In this document: one piece after another, positions 12,120 to 20,825 of the stretch
How the letters are laid out: each line of letters starts with the position of its first letter
Position numbering within the stretch: position 1 is the stretch's first letter
DNA from: Betaproteobacteria bacterium
Lineage (GTDB): Bacteria > Pseudomonadota > Gammaproteobacteria > Burkholderiales > Usitatibacteraceae
Direction of reading: 5' to 3'
Assembly (NCBI GenBank): GCA_016709665.1
Contig: JADJMI010000027.1
Location: 1-64,000 of the forward strand
Length of the DNA stretch: 64,000 nucleotides
Made by a program: the position numbers and the translations under genes
Notes under the pieces: model-generated
The model's input: only the letters and a program-made list of their open reading frames with translations
Told to the model about the DNA's origin: nothing
The model's database searches: none

Positions 12120-14393
12120 TCAGGCCCGCGCCTGCGCGTCCACGACCGCGACCGCCGTCATGTTGATGATGCGCCGGACGGTCGCCGTGGCCGTGAGCAC
12201 GTGAGCCGCCTTGGAAACGCCCAGGAGGATCGGGCCGATGGTGATGCCGTCGCCCGCCGCCGTCTTGAGCAGGTTGAAGGCGATGTTGGCCGCGTCGAGG
12301 GTCGGCATGATGAGCAGGTTCGCCTCGCCCTTCAGGCGCGAGTTCGGGAAGGCGGCGAGACGCACTTCCTCCGAGATGGCCGCGTCGCCGTGCATCTCGC
12401 CCTCGATCTCCAGGCCCGGCATGCGATCGCGGATGAGCACGAGGGCCGCCCGCATCTTCGCGGCCGAAGGCGCCTCGCTCGTGCCGAAGTTCGAGTGCGA
12501 GAGCAGGGCGGCCTTGGGCACCAGGCCGAAGCGCCGGATCTCCTCGGCCGCGAGCTGCGTCATCTCGGCGATCTGCTCGGGCGAAGGGTCGGGGTTCACG
12601 TAGGTGTCGCAGATGAAGACCGTGCGCCGCGGCAGCATGACGATGTTCATCGCGTAGTAGTTCGCCACGCCCGGCTGGTGCCCGAGCACCTGGTCCACGT
12701 AGTGCAGGTGCAGCCCGTGCGTGCCGAAGGTGCCGCAGATCATGCCGTCGGCCTCGCCCCGGTGGATCATCATCGCGCCGATGAGCGTGTGGCGCCGGCG
12801 CATCTCGATCTTCGCGTACTGCACGGAGACCCCGCGGCGCTCGGTGAGGCGGTGGTACTCGGTCCAGTACGCCCGGTACCGCGGGTCGTACTCGGGGTTG
12901 ACCACGTCGAAATGCTCGCCCGCCTTCAGGCGCAACCCGAAGCGCTCGATGCGCTTGTCGAGCACGCTCGGCCGTCCCACCAGGATCGGTCGCGCGAGCT
13001 TCTCGTCGACCACCACCTGCACGGCGCGCAGGACGCGCTCGTCCTCGCCCTCGGCGTACACGATCCGCTTGGGGGCGCCCTTCGCGGCGGCGAAGATGGG
13101 CCGCATGATGAGGCCGGAGTGGTAGACGAAGTCGTTCAGGCGGTCGGTGTAGGCGTCGAAATCCCGGATGGGATTGAGCGCCACGCCGCTTTCCATCGCG
13201 GCGCGGGCCACGGCCGGCGCGATCTTCACGATGAGGCGCGGGTCGAAGGGCTTCGGGATCAGGTAGTCGCGGCCGAAGCTCAGCTGGCTTTCGCCGTAGG
13301 CCATCGCCACGACGTCGGACTGCTCGGCCATGGCGAGGTCGGCGATCGCGTTCACGGCGGCGAGCTTCATCGGTTCGTTGATCGTGGTGGCGCCCACGTC
13401 GAGCGCGCCCCGGAAGATGAACGGGAAGCACAGGACGTTGTTCACCTGGTTGGGATAGTCCGAGCGGCCGGTCGCCATGACGGCGTCGTCGCGCACGGCT
13501 TTCACCTCCTCCGGCAGGATCTCGGGCGTGGGGTTCGCGAGCGCGAGGATGAGCGGGTTGGCCGCCATGCGCTTCACCATGTCGGGCTTGAGCACGCGGC
13601 CCGCCGAAAGGCCGAGGAACACGTCGGCCCCGTCGATGATCTCGCCGAGCGTGCGCGCGTCCGTCTTCTTCGCGTAACGCGCCTTGTTGTCGTCCATGAG
13701 TTCCTTGCGGCCCTCGTAGACGACGCCGGCGATGTCGGAGACCCAGATGTTCCCGACCGGCAGGCCCAGCGCGACGAGCATGTCGAGGCAGGACAGGGCA
13801 GCCGCCCCGGCGCCCGACACCGCCAGCTTGACCTCGCCGATGTTCTTGCCGACCACGCGCAGTCCGTTGACGATGGCCGCGCCCACGATGATGGCCGTGC
13901 CGTGCTGGTCGTCGTGGAAGACGGGGATCTTCAGCCGCTCGCGCAGCTTGCGCTCGATGTAGAAGCACTCGGGCGCCTTGATGTCCTCGAGGTTGATGCC
14001 CCCGAAGGTGGGCTCCAGCGCGGCGATGACCTCGATGAGGCGGTCCGGATCGGGCTCGTTCAGTTCCAGGTCGAACACGTCGATGCCCGCGAACTTCTTG
14101 AAGAGGACGCCCTTGCCCTCCATGACCGGCTTGGCCGCGAGCGGGCCGATGTTGCCCAGGCCGAGAACGGCGGTGCCGTTCGTGACCACGCCGACGAGGT
14201 TTCCGCGGGCGGTCAGGTTGCGGGCCTCGCCCGGGTCGGCCTGGATCGCCTCGCAGGCGGTGGCGACACCCGGCGTGTAGGCGAGCGATAGGTCGCGCTG
14301 CGTGGCGAGGGGCTTGGTGGGCGCCACCTCGATCTTCCCGGGGCGGGGCAGGCGGTGGTAGTCGAGCGCGGCTTGCTTGATGTCGTCGAGCAT
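12120..14393 (-). CDS. maeB: NADP-dependent malic enzyme, MaeB type
   Basis: A 757-residue malic enzyme that decarboxylates malate to pyruvate, supplying NADPH. The N-terminal two thirds is the catalytic part: YTPGVATACEAI, GNLVGVVTNGTAVLGLGNIG, FHDDQHGTAIIVGAAIVNGL and the nucleotide-binding VSGAGAAALSC. From about residue 430 a phosphotransacetylase-like domain follows (for example IFAAAKGAPKRIVYAEGEDE), which in MaeB acts as an acetyl-CoA-sensing regulatory domain. The length equals E. coli MaeB (759). The gene heads the maeB–VOC–ldcA run and is divergent from the ArsR operon across 144 nt. Confidence 0.96.
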   Translation of the reverse strand: MLDDIKQAALDYHRLPRPGKIEVAPTKPLATQRDLSLAYTPGVATACEAIQADPGEARNLTARGNLVGVVTNGTAVLGLGNIGPLAAKPVMEGKGVLFKKFAGIDVFDLELNEPDPDRLIEVIAALEPTFGGINLEDIKAPECFYIERKLRERLKIPVFHDDQHGTAIIVGAAIVNGLRVVGKNIGEVKLAVSGAGAAALSCLDMLVALGLPVGNIWVSDIAGVVYEGRKELMDDNKARYAKKTDARTLGEIIDGADVFLGLSAGRVLKPDMVKRMAANPLILALANPTPEILPEEVKAVRDDAVMATGRSDYPNQVNNVLCFPFIFRGALDVGATTINEPMKLAAVNAIADLAMAEQSDVVAMAYGESQLSFGRDYLIPKPFDPRLIVKIAPAVARAAMESGVALNPIRDFDAYTDRLNDFVYHSGLIMRPIFAAAKGAPKRIVYAEGEDERVLRAVQVVVDEKLARPILVGRPSVLDKRIERFGLRLKAGEHFDVVNPEYDPRYRAYWTEYHRLTERRGVSVQYAKIEMRRRHTLIGAMMIHRGEADGMICGTFGTHGLHLHYVDQVLGHQPGVANYYAMNIVMLPRRTVFICDTYVNPDPSPEQIAEMTQLAAEEIRRFGLVPKAALLSHSNFGTSEAPSAAKMRAALVLIRDRMPGLEIEGEMHGDAAISEEVRLAAFPNSRLKGEANLLIMPTLDAANIAFNLLKTAAGDGITIGPILLGVSKAAHVLTATATVRRIINMTAVAVVDAQARA

Positions 14394-14470
14394 GATGCTT
14401 AAGCCCTTGAGTAGCCTTGGAATTTACGGCAAGTCTAGCATGAAGCCCCGGTGGTTCCGGAGGCGGGGGC

Positions 14471-14509
14471 TTGACGGAACGCGCCGACGTAACTAAACAT
14501 GTCGACATG
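14471..14509 (+). promoter_or_regulatory. Sigma-70 promoter with overlapping palindromic operator
   Basis: A -35 box TTGACG (14471-14476), a 17-nt spacer and a -10 box TAAACA (14494-14499) precede the ArsR-type gene. A perfect 12-bp palindrome CATGTCGACATG (14498-14509) begins inside the -10 box and extends to the likely start site, the position where a repressor would block RNA polymerase. The ArsR start codon is 28 nt further on. The inference is that the regulator represses its own operon here. No DNA-binding data support this. Confidence 0.6.
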
Positions 14510-14537
14510 ATTCCGGGGCCTGCCCCGAAAGGTCGCG

Positions 14538-14849
14538 ATGAACCGCAACTACCTGAGGGCCATTCCGCGCGAGTGGCGCAACCTCTCGCGTGTCTTCTCG
14601 GCGCTCGGCGACGAGCATCGCCAGCGCATCCTGCTCACCTTCGGGCCCGGCGAGCGCCTGAACGTCGGCCAGATCGTCGAGGTCTCCACGCTCTCGCGCA
14701 CGACCGTCTCGCATCATCTCCGGGTGCTTCGCGAGGCGGGAATCCTGCGTTCGGAGAAGATCGGCAAGGAAGTCTGGTTCTGGCTCGACAAGGCCTATCT
14801 CGTCGGCGCGCTCGAGGCGGTGACCGGGTTCCTGCGGGAGCGAACGTGA
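14538..14849 (+). CDS. ArsR-family winged-helix transcriptional regulator
   Basis: A 103-residue dimeric winged helix-turn-helix protein. SALGDEHRQRILLTF is the first helix pair, and LSRTTVSHHLRVLREAGILRSEKIGKEVWFWL is the recognition helix and wing. The sequence contains no cysteine, so the metal-sensing ELCVCDL site of ArsR/SmtB is absent, and the inducer is probably not a soft metal bound in the classic site. Its TGA overlaps the GTG of the amidohydrolase (GTGA), so the two are translationally coupled. A palindrome overlapping the -10 box just upstream is the likely operator. Confidence 0.9.
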   Translation: MNRNYLRAIPREWRNLSRVFSALGDEHRQRILLTFGPGERLNVGQIVEVSTLSRTTVSHHLRVLREAGILRSEKIGKEVWFWLDKAYLVGALEAVTGFLRERT

Positions 14850-16104
14850 GGCGCCGCGAATTCCTGCGCGCCGGCGCGGCCGGAGCCATCGCCTCGGCGC
14901 TCACGGGCTGCAAGCTGCCGCCTTATTCGCTCGAGCACGGGATCTTCAACCGGTGCACGGCGCCCGGCGGGCACCCGGTCATGCGCGAACGCAGGGTGCG
15001 GGCCGCCTGGGAGGGCATAGATCCGTCCCGCGTCTGGGACAGCCACGCCCACCTCTTCGGCAACGGGCGAAGCGGCGGGGGAATCTACCTCAATCCGGCA
15101 TTCGACCGCCCGTCGTCGATCGCGGGGCGCGTGCGCCGGGCCATGTTCTTCAACGCGGCCTGCGGGGGGGAGGACGAGGAAAAGCTCGACGGCGAGGTGG
15201 TGGCGCGCATCGGTCATCTCGTGGACGAATTTCCGGTGGGCGCCAAGGTGATGCTGCTCGCCTTCGACCACACGCACGACCCGGACGGCCGGCGCCGCGA
15301 CGATCTGACGACCTTTGCCGTCCCCGACGCGTATGCGGCGCGCGTGGCCGCTGCACGTCCCGACCGGTTCGAATGGATCGCCTCGGTCCATCCCTGCCGG
15401 CGTGATGCCGCCGAGGCCCTCGCCCGCGCGAAGTCGGGCGGCGCACGGGCCGTGAAATGGCTGCCCCAGACCATGGCCATCGACCTGGGCTCGGCCGCGG
15501 CAAAGGAGTTCTATGCGGTCCTCAGGTCCGCCGACCTGCCCCTCATCGTGCACGTGGGCGAGGAGCAGGCCGTCGAGGGGGCGGCAAGGCACGAGCTGGG
15601 CAACCCGTTGATGCTGCGTCATCCGCTCGATGCCGGCGTCCGCGTGGTCGCGGCCCATTGCGCCTCGCTCGGCGAAAGCCCCGACCTCGACGCCGAACCG
15701 GATCCCGCGAAGGCGCCGCGCGTGCGCAATGCCGGCCTGTTCGCCCGGCTCATGGCCGACGCGAAGTACCGGGGGCTCCTCTTCGGCGACCTGTCGGCCG
15801 TCACCCAGGCGAACCGGGCCGACGTGCTGCCCTCGATCCTCGAGGCGAGCGCGTGGCACGGGCGCCTGCTGAACGGCTCGGACTATCCGCTGCCGGGCAT
15901 CATGCCGATCTTCTCGGTGCAGGGCCTCGTCCGGCAGGGGATGCTCGACGAGGCGCTCGTCCCGGTGCTCAAGGAGTTGCGCCACGTGAATCCGCTCGCC
16001 TTCGACTTCGTGCTCAAGCGGTCCCTGCGCTGGAAAGGCCTGGCGATTCCGCCCGGCGCCTTCGAGACGCGCGGGTTCTTCGATCGCCGCGCGGCGGGGC
16101 CTGA
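14846..16104 (+). CDS. Tat-exported lipoprotein amidohydrolase (amidohydrolase-2 family), frameshifted at its end as sequenced
   Basis: A metal-dependent hydrolase of the amidohydrolase TIM-barrel superfamily. The GTG start gives MRRREFLRAGAAGAIASALTG followed by Cys, a twin-arginine motif plus lipobox, so it is probably folded before export and lipid-anchored. The metal-site motifs are WDSHAHLFG, the Lys-containing AVKWLPQ, LIVHVGEE, VVAAHCAS and LNGSDYPLPG. As read, the frame passes the expected end and continues to 16282 inside the next gene. One extra G in the GGGG at 16096-16099 would give the ending RRAAGA and a TGA at 16102-16104, three nt before the next ATG, and a protein of 419 residues. 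The substrate is unknown. Confidence 0.82.
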
Positions 16105-16107
16105 GCC

Positions 16108-17994
16108 ATGTCGGGCCACGGCCAGTTCTCCCTGCTGCGCGAGCGCCGCTTCGCGCCGCTCTTCTGGACCCAGTTCCTGGGCGCCGCGAACGACAATCTC
16201 TTCAAGTTCGCCTTCACGCTGCTCGCCACCTTCCATGCCGCCGAGTGGGGCGGCCTCGACCCGGGCACGGCCGGTTTCGTGATCGGCGCCGTCTTCATCG
16301 CGCCCTTCGTGCTCTTCTCGGCCACCTCGGGGCAACTCGCGGACAAGTACGACAAGGGCGCCGTGATCCGCTTCGTCAAGAACTTCGAGATCGCCGTGAT
16401 GGCGCTCGCCGCAGCCGGGTTCCTGTCGAGAAGCGCGCCGCTTCTCTACGGGGTCGTGTTCCTGATGGGCCTTCACTCCACCCTCTTCGGGCCGGTGAAG
16501 TACGCCTACCTGCCACAGCACCTCAAGGACGAGGAACTCACCGGCGGCAACGGCCTCGTCGAGATGGGGACCTTCGTCGCGATCCTGGCGGGCACGATGG
16601 CCGCGGGCGTGCTGGTGAAGGCGGGACCGTCCGGCGCCTCGTTCGTCGCGTTCGCCTGCCTGGCGGTCGCGTTGCTGGGGCGCCTCGCCGCCGGTTTCGT
16701 GCCCGCTTCGCCGGCGCCGGAGCCGGGGCTCGCGATCAACTGGAACCCGTTCACCGAGACCTGGCGAAACCTCGCCATCGCCTCGAAGGACCGCGTGGTC
16801 TTCCATTCGCTGCTCGGCATCTCGTGGCTGTGGTTCTTCGGCTCGATCTTCCTTACCTCGTTCACGCCGTTCACCAAGGACGTGCTCGGCGGCGACGAGA
16901 ACGTGGTGACGGTGCTGCTGGCCGTGTTCTCGGCGGGCATCGGGCTGGGCGCGCTCGCCTGCGAGCGCCTCTCGGGCCGGAAGGTCGAGATCGGCCTCGT
17001 GCCCTTCGGTTCGATCGGCATGACGGTGTTCGCCGTGGATCTCTGGCTCGCGAGCCGCGGCCTCGCGCCCTCGGGGTTGAAGGACGTCGAGGCGTTCGCG
17101 AGGGAGCCGGCCTCGATGCGCGTGATGGCGGACCTGTTCCTCCTCGCGCTCTTCGGCGGCTTCTACTCCGTGCCGCTCTACGCGCTCATCCAGAGCCGGG
17201 CGGAGGCGAGCCACCGCGCGCGCATCATCGCCGCCAACAACATCCTCAACGCGGTGTTCATGATCGTCGCCTCGCTCATGGCGACGGCCCTGCTGAAGGC
17301 CGGGCTCACCCTGCCGCAGCTCTTCCTCGTCGTGGGGCTCATGAACGCGGCGGTGGCGGCCTACGTCTACGGCCTCGTCCCCGAGTTCCTCATGCGGTTC
17401 CTGTGCTGGCTGCTCGTGCACTCGGTCTATCGCCTGGAGAAGCAAGGGCTCGAGAACATCCCGGAGCGCGGTCCCGCCCTCGTCACCTGCAACCACGTGA
17501 GCTTCGTCGATGCGCTCGTGATCTCGGCGGCATGCCCGCGGCCCATCGTGTTCGTGATGGACCATCGCATCTTCCGCATCCCGGTGCTGTCGTTCGTCTT
17601 CCGTACGGGCAAGGCCATCCCGATCGCGCCCGCGAAGGAGGACCCGAAGCTGCTCGAAGAAGCCTACGAGAAGGTCGCGAAGGCGCTGGCCGAGGGAGAG
17701 CTCGTGGGCATCTTCCCCGAGGGCCGCATCACCGACAACGGCGATCTCTATCCCTTCCGCGGCGGCGTGGCGCGAATCGTCGAGCGCACGCCCGTTCCGG
17801 TCGTGCCGATGGCCCTGAAGGGCCTGTGGGGAAGCTTCTTCAGCCGGCGCGGCGGCGCGGCCATGACGCGGCCCTTCCGGCGGGGAATCTTCAGCAAGAT
17901 CGGCTTCGAGGTGGCCCCCGCGATGGGCCCGGCCGAGGCGACGCCCGAGGCGCTTCGCGAACGGATTCTCGCCATGCGCGGGGACTGGCGCTAG
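16108..17994 (+). CDS. LplT-like MFS transporter fused to PlsC acyltransferase
   Basis: A 628-residue membrane protein. Residues 1 to about 425 form a 12-helix major-facilitator transporter that begins FAPLFWTQFLGAANDNLFKF, typical of the lysophospholipid flippase LplT. Residues about 430-628 are a glycerolipid acyltransferase with the catalytic NHVSFVD (462-468) and FPEGR (536-540). Family knowledge suggests inward transport and re-acylation of lysophospholipids. Related fusions often carry a third acyl-ACP synthetase domain (Aas); here the protein stops after PlsC, so acyl groups must come from elsewhere. It follows the amidohydrolase by 3 nt and is presumably cotranscribed with it and the ArsR gene. 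Confidence 0.9.
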   Translation: MSGHGQFSLLRERRFAPLFWTQFLGAANDNLFKFAFTLLATFHAAEWGGLDPGTAGFVIGAVFIAPFVLFSATSGQLADKYDKGAVIRFVKNFEIAVMALAAAGFLSRSAPLLYGVVFLMGLHSTLFGPVKYAYLPQHLKDEELTGGNGLVEMGTFVAILAGTMAAGVLVKAGPSGASFVAFACLAVALLGRLAAGFVPASPAPEPGLAINWNPFTETWRNLAIASKDRVVFHSLLGISWLWFFGSIFLTSFTPFTKDVLGGDENVVTVLLAVFSAGIGLGALACERLSGRKVEIGLVPFGSIGMTVFAVDLWLASRGLAPSGLKDVEAFAREPASMRVMADLFLLALFGGFYSVPLYALIQSRAEASHRARIIAANNILNAVFMIVASLMATALLKAGLTLPQLFLVVGLMNAAVAAYVYGLVPEFLMRFLCWLLVHSVYRLEKQGLENIPERGPALVTCNHVSFVDALVISAACPRPIVFVMDHRIFRIPVLSFVFRTGKAIPIAPAKEDPKLLEEAYEKVAKALAEGELVGIFPEGRITDNGDLYPFRGGVARIVERTPVPVVPMALKGLWGSFFSRRGGAAMTRPFRRGIFSKIGFEVAPAMGPAEATPEALRERILAMRGDWR

Positions 17995-18054
17995 GGGAGG
18001 GCTCGCCGGGGGTGCGTGATAGACTTCGCGCATCCGCACCGCGCTGCCCGAATC

Positions 18055-19209
18055 ATGTCCGGCAACACCCTCGGCACCCTCTTCACCGTCACCACGTTCG
18101 GCGAATCGCACGGCCCGGCCATCGGCTGTGTCGTCGACGGCTGCCCGCCGGGGCTCGCGCTCTCCGAGGCCGACATCCAGCCCGACCTCGACCGCAGGAA
18201 GCCCGGCACCTCGCGCCACGTGACCCAGCGCCGCGAGGGCGACGTCGTCGAGATCCTCTCGGGCGTGTTCGAGGGGAAGACCACCGGTACGCCGATCGGC
18301 CTCCTCATCCGCAACGAGGACCAGCGCAGCAAGGACTACGCGAAGATCGCCGCGAGCTTCCGCCCCGGTCATGCCGACTACACGTACTGGCAGAAATACG
18401 GCATCCGCGATCCGCGCGGGGGCGGCCGTTCGTCGGCGCGCCTCACCGCGCCGGCCGTCGCCGCCGGGGCCATCGCGAAGAAGTGGCTCCGGGAGCGCCA
18501 CGGCATCGAGGTGCGCGGCCATCTCACGCAGCTCGGCCGCCAGGAGATCGCGTTCGAGAGCTGGGACGCCGTCGAGAAAAACCCGTTCTTCGCGGCCAAC
18601 GCGAGCCTCGTTCCCGAGCTCGAGGCCTACATGGACCGCCTGCGCAAGTCGGGCGATTCCTGCGGGGCGAAACTGCGCGTCGTCGCGACGGGCGTTCCGC
18701 CCGGCTGGGGCGAGCCGCTCTACGGCCGGCTGGACGCCGACATCGCGCAAGCCATGATGGGCATCAACGCGGTGAAGGGCGTCGAGATCGGAGCGGGTTT
18801 CGCGTCGTCCGGCCAGCTCGGCACCGAGCATTCCGACGAAATGTCGCCCGAAGGATTCCTGACCAACCACGCGGGCGGCATCCTGGGCGGCATCTCCACC
18901 GGGCAGGACGTCGTGGTGTCCATCGCGATCAAGCCCACGTCGAGCATCCGGCTCACGCGGCAGACCGTGGACGTGAACGGCCAGCCGGCCACCATCGAGA
19001 CCCACGGGCGCCACGATCCCTGCGTGGGCATCCGGGCGACGCCCATCGCGGAAGCGTTCCTCGCGCTCGTCCTCGCCGATCATGCGCTTCGCCACCGCGC
19101 GCAGAACGCGGACGTGGCGGGCACGACGCCGCGCATCCCCGCGCAGGCGCCCGGGTCGGCGCGACGAACGGTGGCGCCGACGCTGGATCCGGACCCCGAC
19201 GAAGCCTGA
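18055..19209 (+). CDS. aroC: Chorismate synthase
   Basis: A 384-residue enzyme that converts EPSP to chorismate, the last common step to aromatic amino acids, using reduced FMN. Signatures: GNTLGTLFTVTTFGESHGPA at the start, DYTYWQKYGIRDPRGGGRSSARLT, and HDPCVGIRATPIAEAFLALV near the end. The frame is open 39 nt further upstream, but ATG at 18055 gives the standard MSGNTLG N-terminus. The C-terminal tail after 350 is a little longer than in E. coli. It is upstream of leuC and tryptophan genes but separated from them by its own intergenic region. Confidence 0.96.
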   Translation: MSGNTLGTLFTVTTFGESHGPAIGCVVDGCPPGLALSEADIQPDLDRRKPGTSRHVTQRREGDVVEILSGVFEGKTTGTPIGLLIRNEDQRSKDYAKIAASFRPGHADYTYWQKYGIRDPRGGGRSSARLTAPAVAAGAIAKKWLRERHGIEVRGHLTQLGRQEIAFESWDAVEKNPFFAANASLVPELEAYMDRLRKSGDSCGAKLRVVATGVPPGWGEPLYGRLDADIAQAMMGINAVKGVEIGAGFASSGQLGTEHSDEMSPEGFLTNHAGGILGGISTGQDVVVSIAIKPTSSIRLTRQTVDVNGQPATIETHGRHDPCVGIRATPIAEAFLALVLADHALRHRAQNADVAGTTPRIPAQAPGSARRTVAPTLDPDPDEA

Positions 19210-19236
19210 GGGGGAGGGCGCAGGCCCGCAGCAGGT

Positions 19237-19242
19237 TATAAT
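19237..19242 (+). promoter_or_regulatory. Consensus -10 box upstream of leuC
   Basis: TATAAT, a perfect -10 hexamer, in otherwise very GC-rich sequence 31 nt before the leuC ATG. No good -35 box is visible at 16-18 nt. It is a plausible start for the leuC–ecn–leuD–leuB transcript, based on motif and position only. Confidence 0.45.
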
Positions 19243-19272
19243 TTCCGGCTCGCTCCAACGCCGTGCCGGACC

Positions 19273-20682
19273 ATGACCGCACTCACGCTCTACGACAAGC
19301 TTTGGCGCTCCCACCTCGTCCACGAAGAACCGGACGGGACGGCCCTCATCTACATCGACCGCCACCTGCTCCACGAGGTGACGAGCCCGCAGGCCTTCGA
19401 CGGCCTTGCCCTCGCCGGCCGCAAGCCCTGGCGGATCGGGTCGGTCGTCGCCACGGCGGACCACAACGTGCCCACGAAGGGGCTCGAGCGGGGCATCGCC
19501 GACCCGATCGCGCGCATCCAGGTCGAAACGCTCGACCGGAATGCCGAAAAGTGGGGACTGCCGGTCTACTACCCCATGGGTCACGCGCGCCAGGGCATCG
19601 TGCACGTCATCGGGCCGGAACTGGGAGCCACGCTGCCGGGCATGACGGTCGTCTGCGGCGATTCGCACACGGCCACGCACGGCGCCTTCGGGGCGCTCGC
19701 CTTCGGCATCGGCACGAGCGAAGTCGAGCACGTGCTCGCCACGCAGTGCCTGCTCGCCAAGAAATCGAAGTCGCTGCGCATCCGGGTCGAGGGCGCGTTG
19801 CCCCCGGGCGTCACGGCAAAGGACGTGGTGCTCGCCATTATCGGCAGGATCGGCACGGCCGGCGGCACGGGCAGTGCGATCGAGTTTGCCGGTTCGGCCA
19901 TCCGCGCGCTCTCGATGGAAGGGCGAATGACCGTCTGCAACATGGCGATCGAGGCGGGCGCACGCGCCGGCATGGTGGCCGTGGACGCGAAGACGATCGA
20001 TTACCTGCGAGGCCGGCCCTTCGCCCCGCAAGGCGATGCGTTCGAGCGGGCCGTCGCCTACTGGCGCACCCTCGTCTCGGACGAGGGCGCGCTCTTCGAT
20101 CGCGACGTCGAGATCGACGCCGCGTCCATCCGCCCTCAGGTCACCTGGGGCACGTCGCCCGAGATGGTGGTTCCCGTGGACGGGCGCGTGCCCGATCCGT
20201 CGGACGAGCGGGATCCGGTGAAGCGCGAGGCCATCGAGCGCGCGCTCGTTTACATGGGGCTCGACCCGCGCACCGCCATCACCGACATCGCGATCGACAA
20301 GGTGTTCATCGGCTCGTGCACGAATTCCCGCATCGAGGACCTGCGCGAGGCCGCGGCGGTCGTGAAGGGGCGCCGCGTGTCCGGTAGCGTGAAGCTGGCC
20401 ATGGTGGTGCCGGGCTCGGGCCTCGTGAAGAAGCAGGCCGAGAAAGAGGGGCTCGATCGCGTGTTCCGCGACGCGGGCTTCGAGTGGCGCGAGCCGGGTT
20501 GTTCCATGTGCCTGGGCATGAACGACGACCGCCTTTCCCCGGGCGAGCGCTGCGCCTCGACGTCGAACCGCAATTTCGAGGGGCGCCAGGGAGCCGGCGG
20601 GCGAACGCACCTGGTGAGCCCGGCGATGGCGGCCGCGGCCGCCCTGGCCGGCCACTTCGTCGACGTCCGTTCGCTGTCGTGA
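19273..20682 (+). CDS. leuC: 3-isopropylmalate dehydratase large subunit
   Basis: A 469-residue aconitase-family subunit that, with LeuD, isomerises 2- to 3-isopropylmalate in leucine synthesis. The [4Fe-4S] ligands are C349 (FIGSCTNSRIEDL) and C410 and C413 (EPGCSMCLGMNDD). The start MTALTLYDKLWRSHLV is standard for the family. The stop codon is followed at once by a strong ribosome site for the small entericidin-like gene lying between leuC and leuD, an arrangement seen in many betaproteobacteria. Confidence 0.97.
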   Translation: MTALTLYDKLWRSHLVHEEPDGTALIYIDRHLLHEVTSPQAFDGLALAGRKPWRIGSVVATADHNVPTKGLERGIADPIARIQVETLDRNAEKWGLPVYYPMGHARQGIVHVIGPELGATLPGMTVVCGDSHTATHGAFGALAFGIGTSEVEHVLATQCLLAKKSKSLRIRVEGALPPGVTAKDVVLAIIGRIGTAGGTGSAIEFAGSAIRALSMEGRMTVCNMAIEAGARAGMVAVDAKTIDYLRGRPFAPQGDAFERAVAYWRTLVSDEGALFDRDVEIDAASIRPQVTWGTSPEMVVPVDGRVPDPSDERDPVKREAIERALVYMGLDPRTAITDIAIDKVFIGSCTNSRIEDLREAAAVVKGRRVSGSVKLAMVVPGSGLVKKQAEKEGLDRVFRDAGFEWREPGCSMCLGMNDDRLSPGERCASTSNRNFEGRQGAGGRTHLVSPAMAAAAALAGHFVDVRSLS

Positions 20683-20696
20683 AGGAGGTGAAAATC

Positions 20697-20825
20697 ATGA
20701 AGTCGCTCTGCATCGCGCTTGCGTGCGCCTTCGCGCTCGCGGGCTGCAACACGGTCGAGGGTCTCGGCAAGGACATCAAGAAAGGCGGCGAGGCGATCGA
20801 GAAAGCCGCGGAAAAGGCCAAGTGA
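20697..20825 (+). CDS. Entericidin-like small lipoprotein
   Basis: A 42-residue lipoprotein. A short hydrophobic signal ends in the lipobox LAGC (Cys17), followed by a small amphipathic, lysine-rich tail with two GxxI/V(E/K)KAxEK-type segments, as in entericidin A/B (EcnA/EcnB). These are tiny outer-membrane lipoproteins with a disputed toxin-antidote role; a stand-alone copy in a leucine operon need not be a toxin. GAAGGAGGTG at 20681-20690 is a near-perfect ribosome site. The TGA overlaps the leuD ATG (TGATG), so leuD translation is probably coupled to it. Confidence 0.85.
   Translation: MKSLCIALACAFALAGCNTVEGLGKDIKKGGEAIEKAAEKAK

Noticed and set aside
15883..20655. A 1590-codon open frame on the minus strand across the amidohydrolase, aroC and leuC region.
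   Set aside because: It is antisense to several clear genes, has charged low-complexity composition (RDE/HGR-rich) and no family motif. Long antisense frames are expected at this GC content.
20697..20825. Entericidin toxin-antidote pair.
   Set aside because: Only one small lipoprotein is present; no second ecn gene adjoins it, so a toxin-antidote system is not supported.
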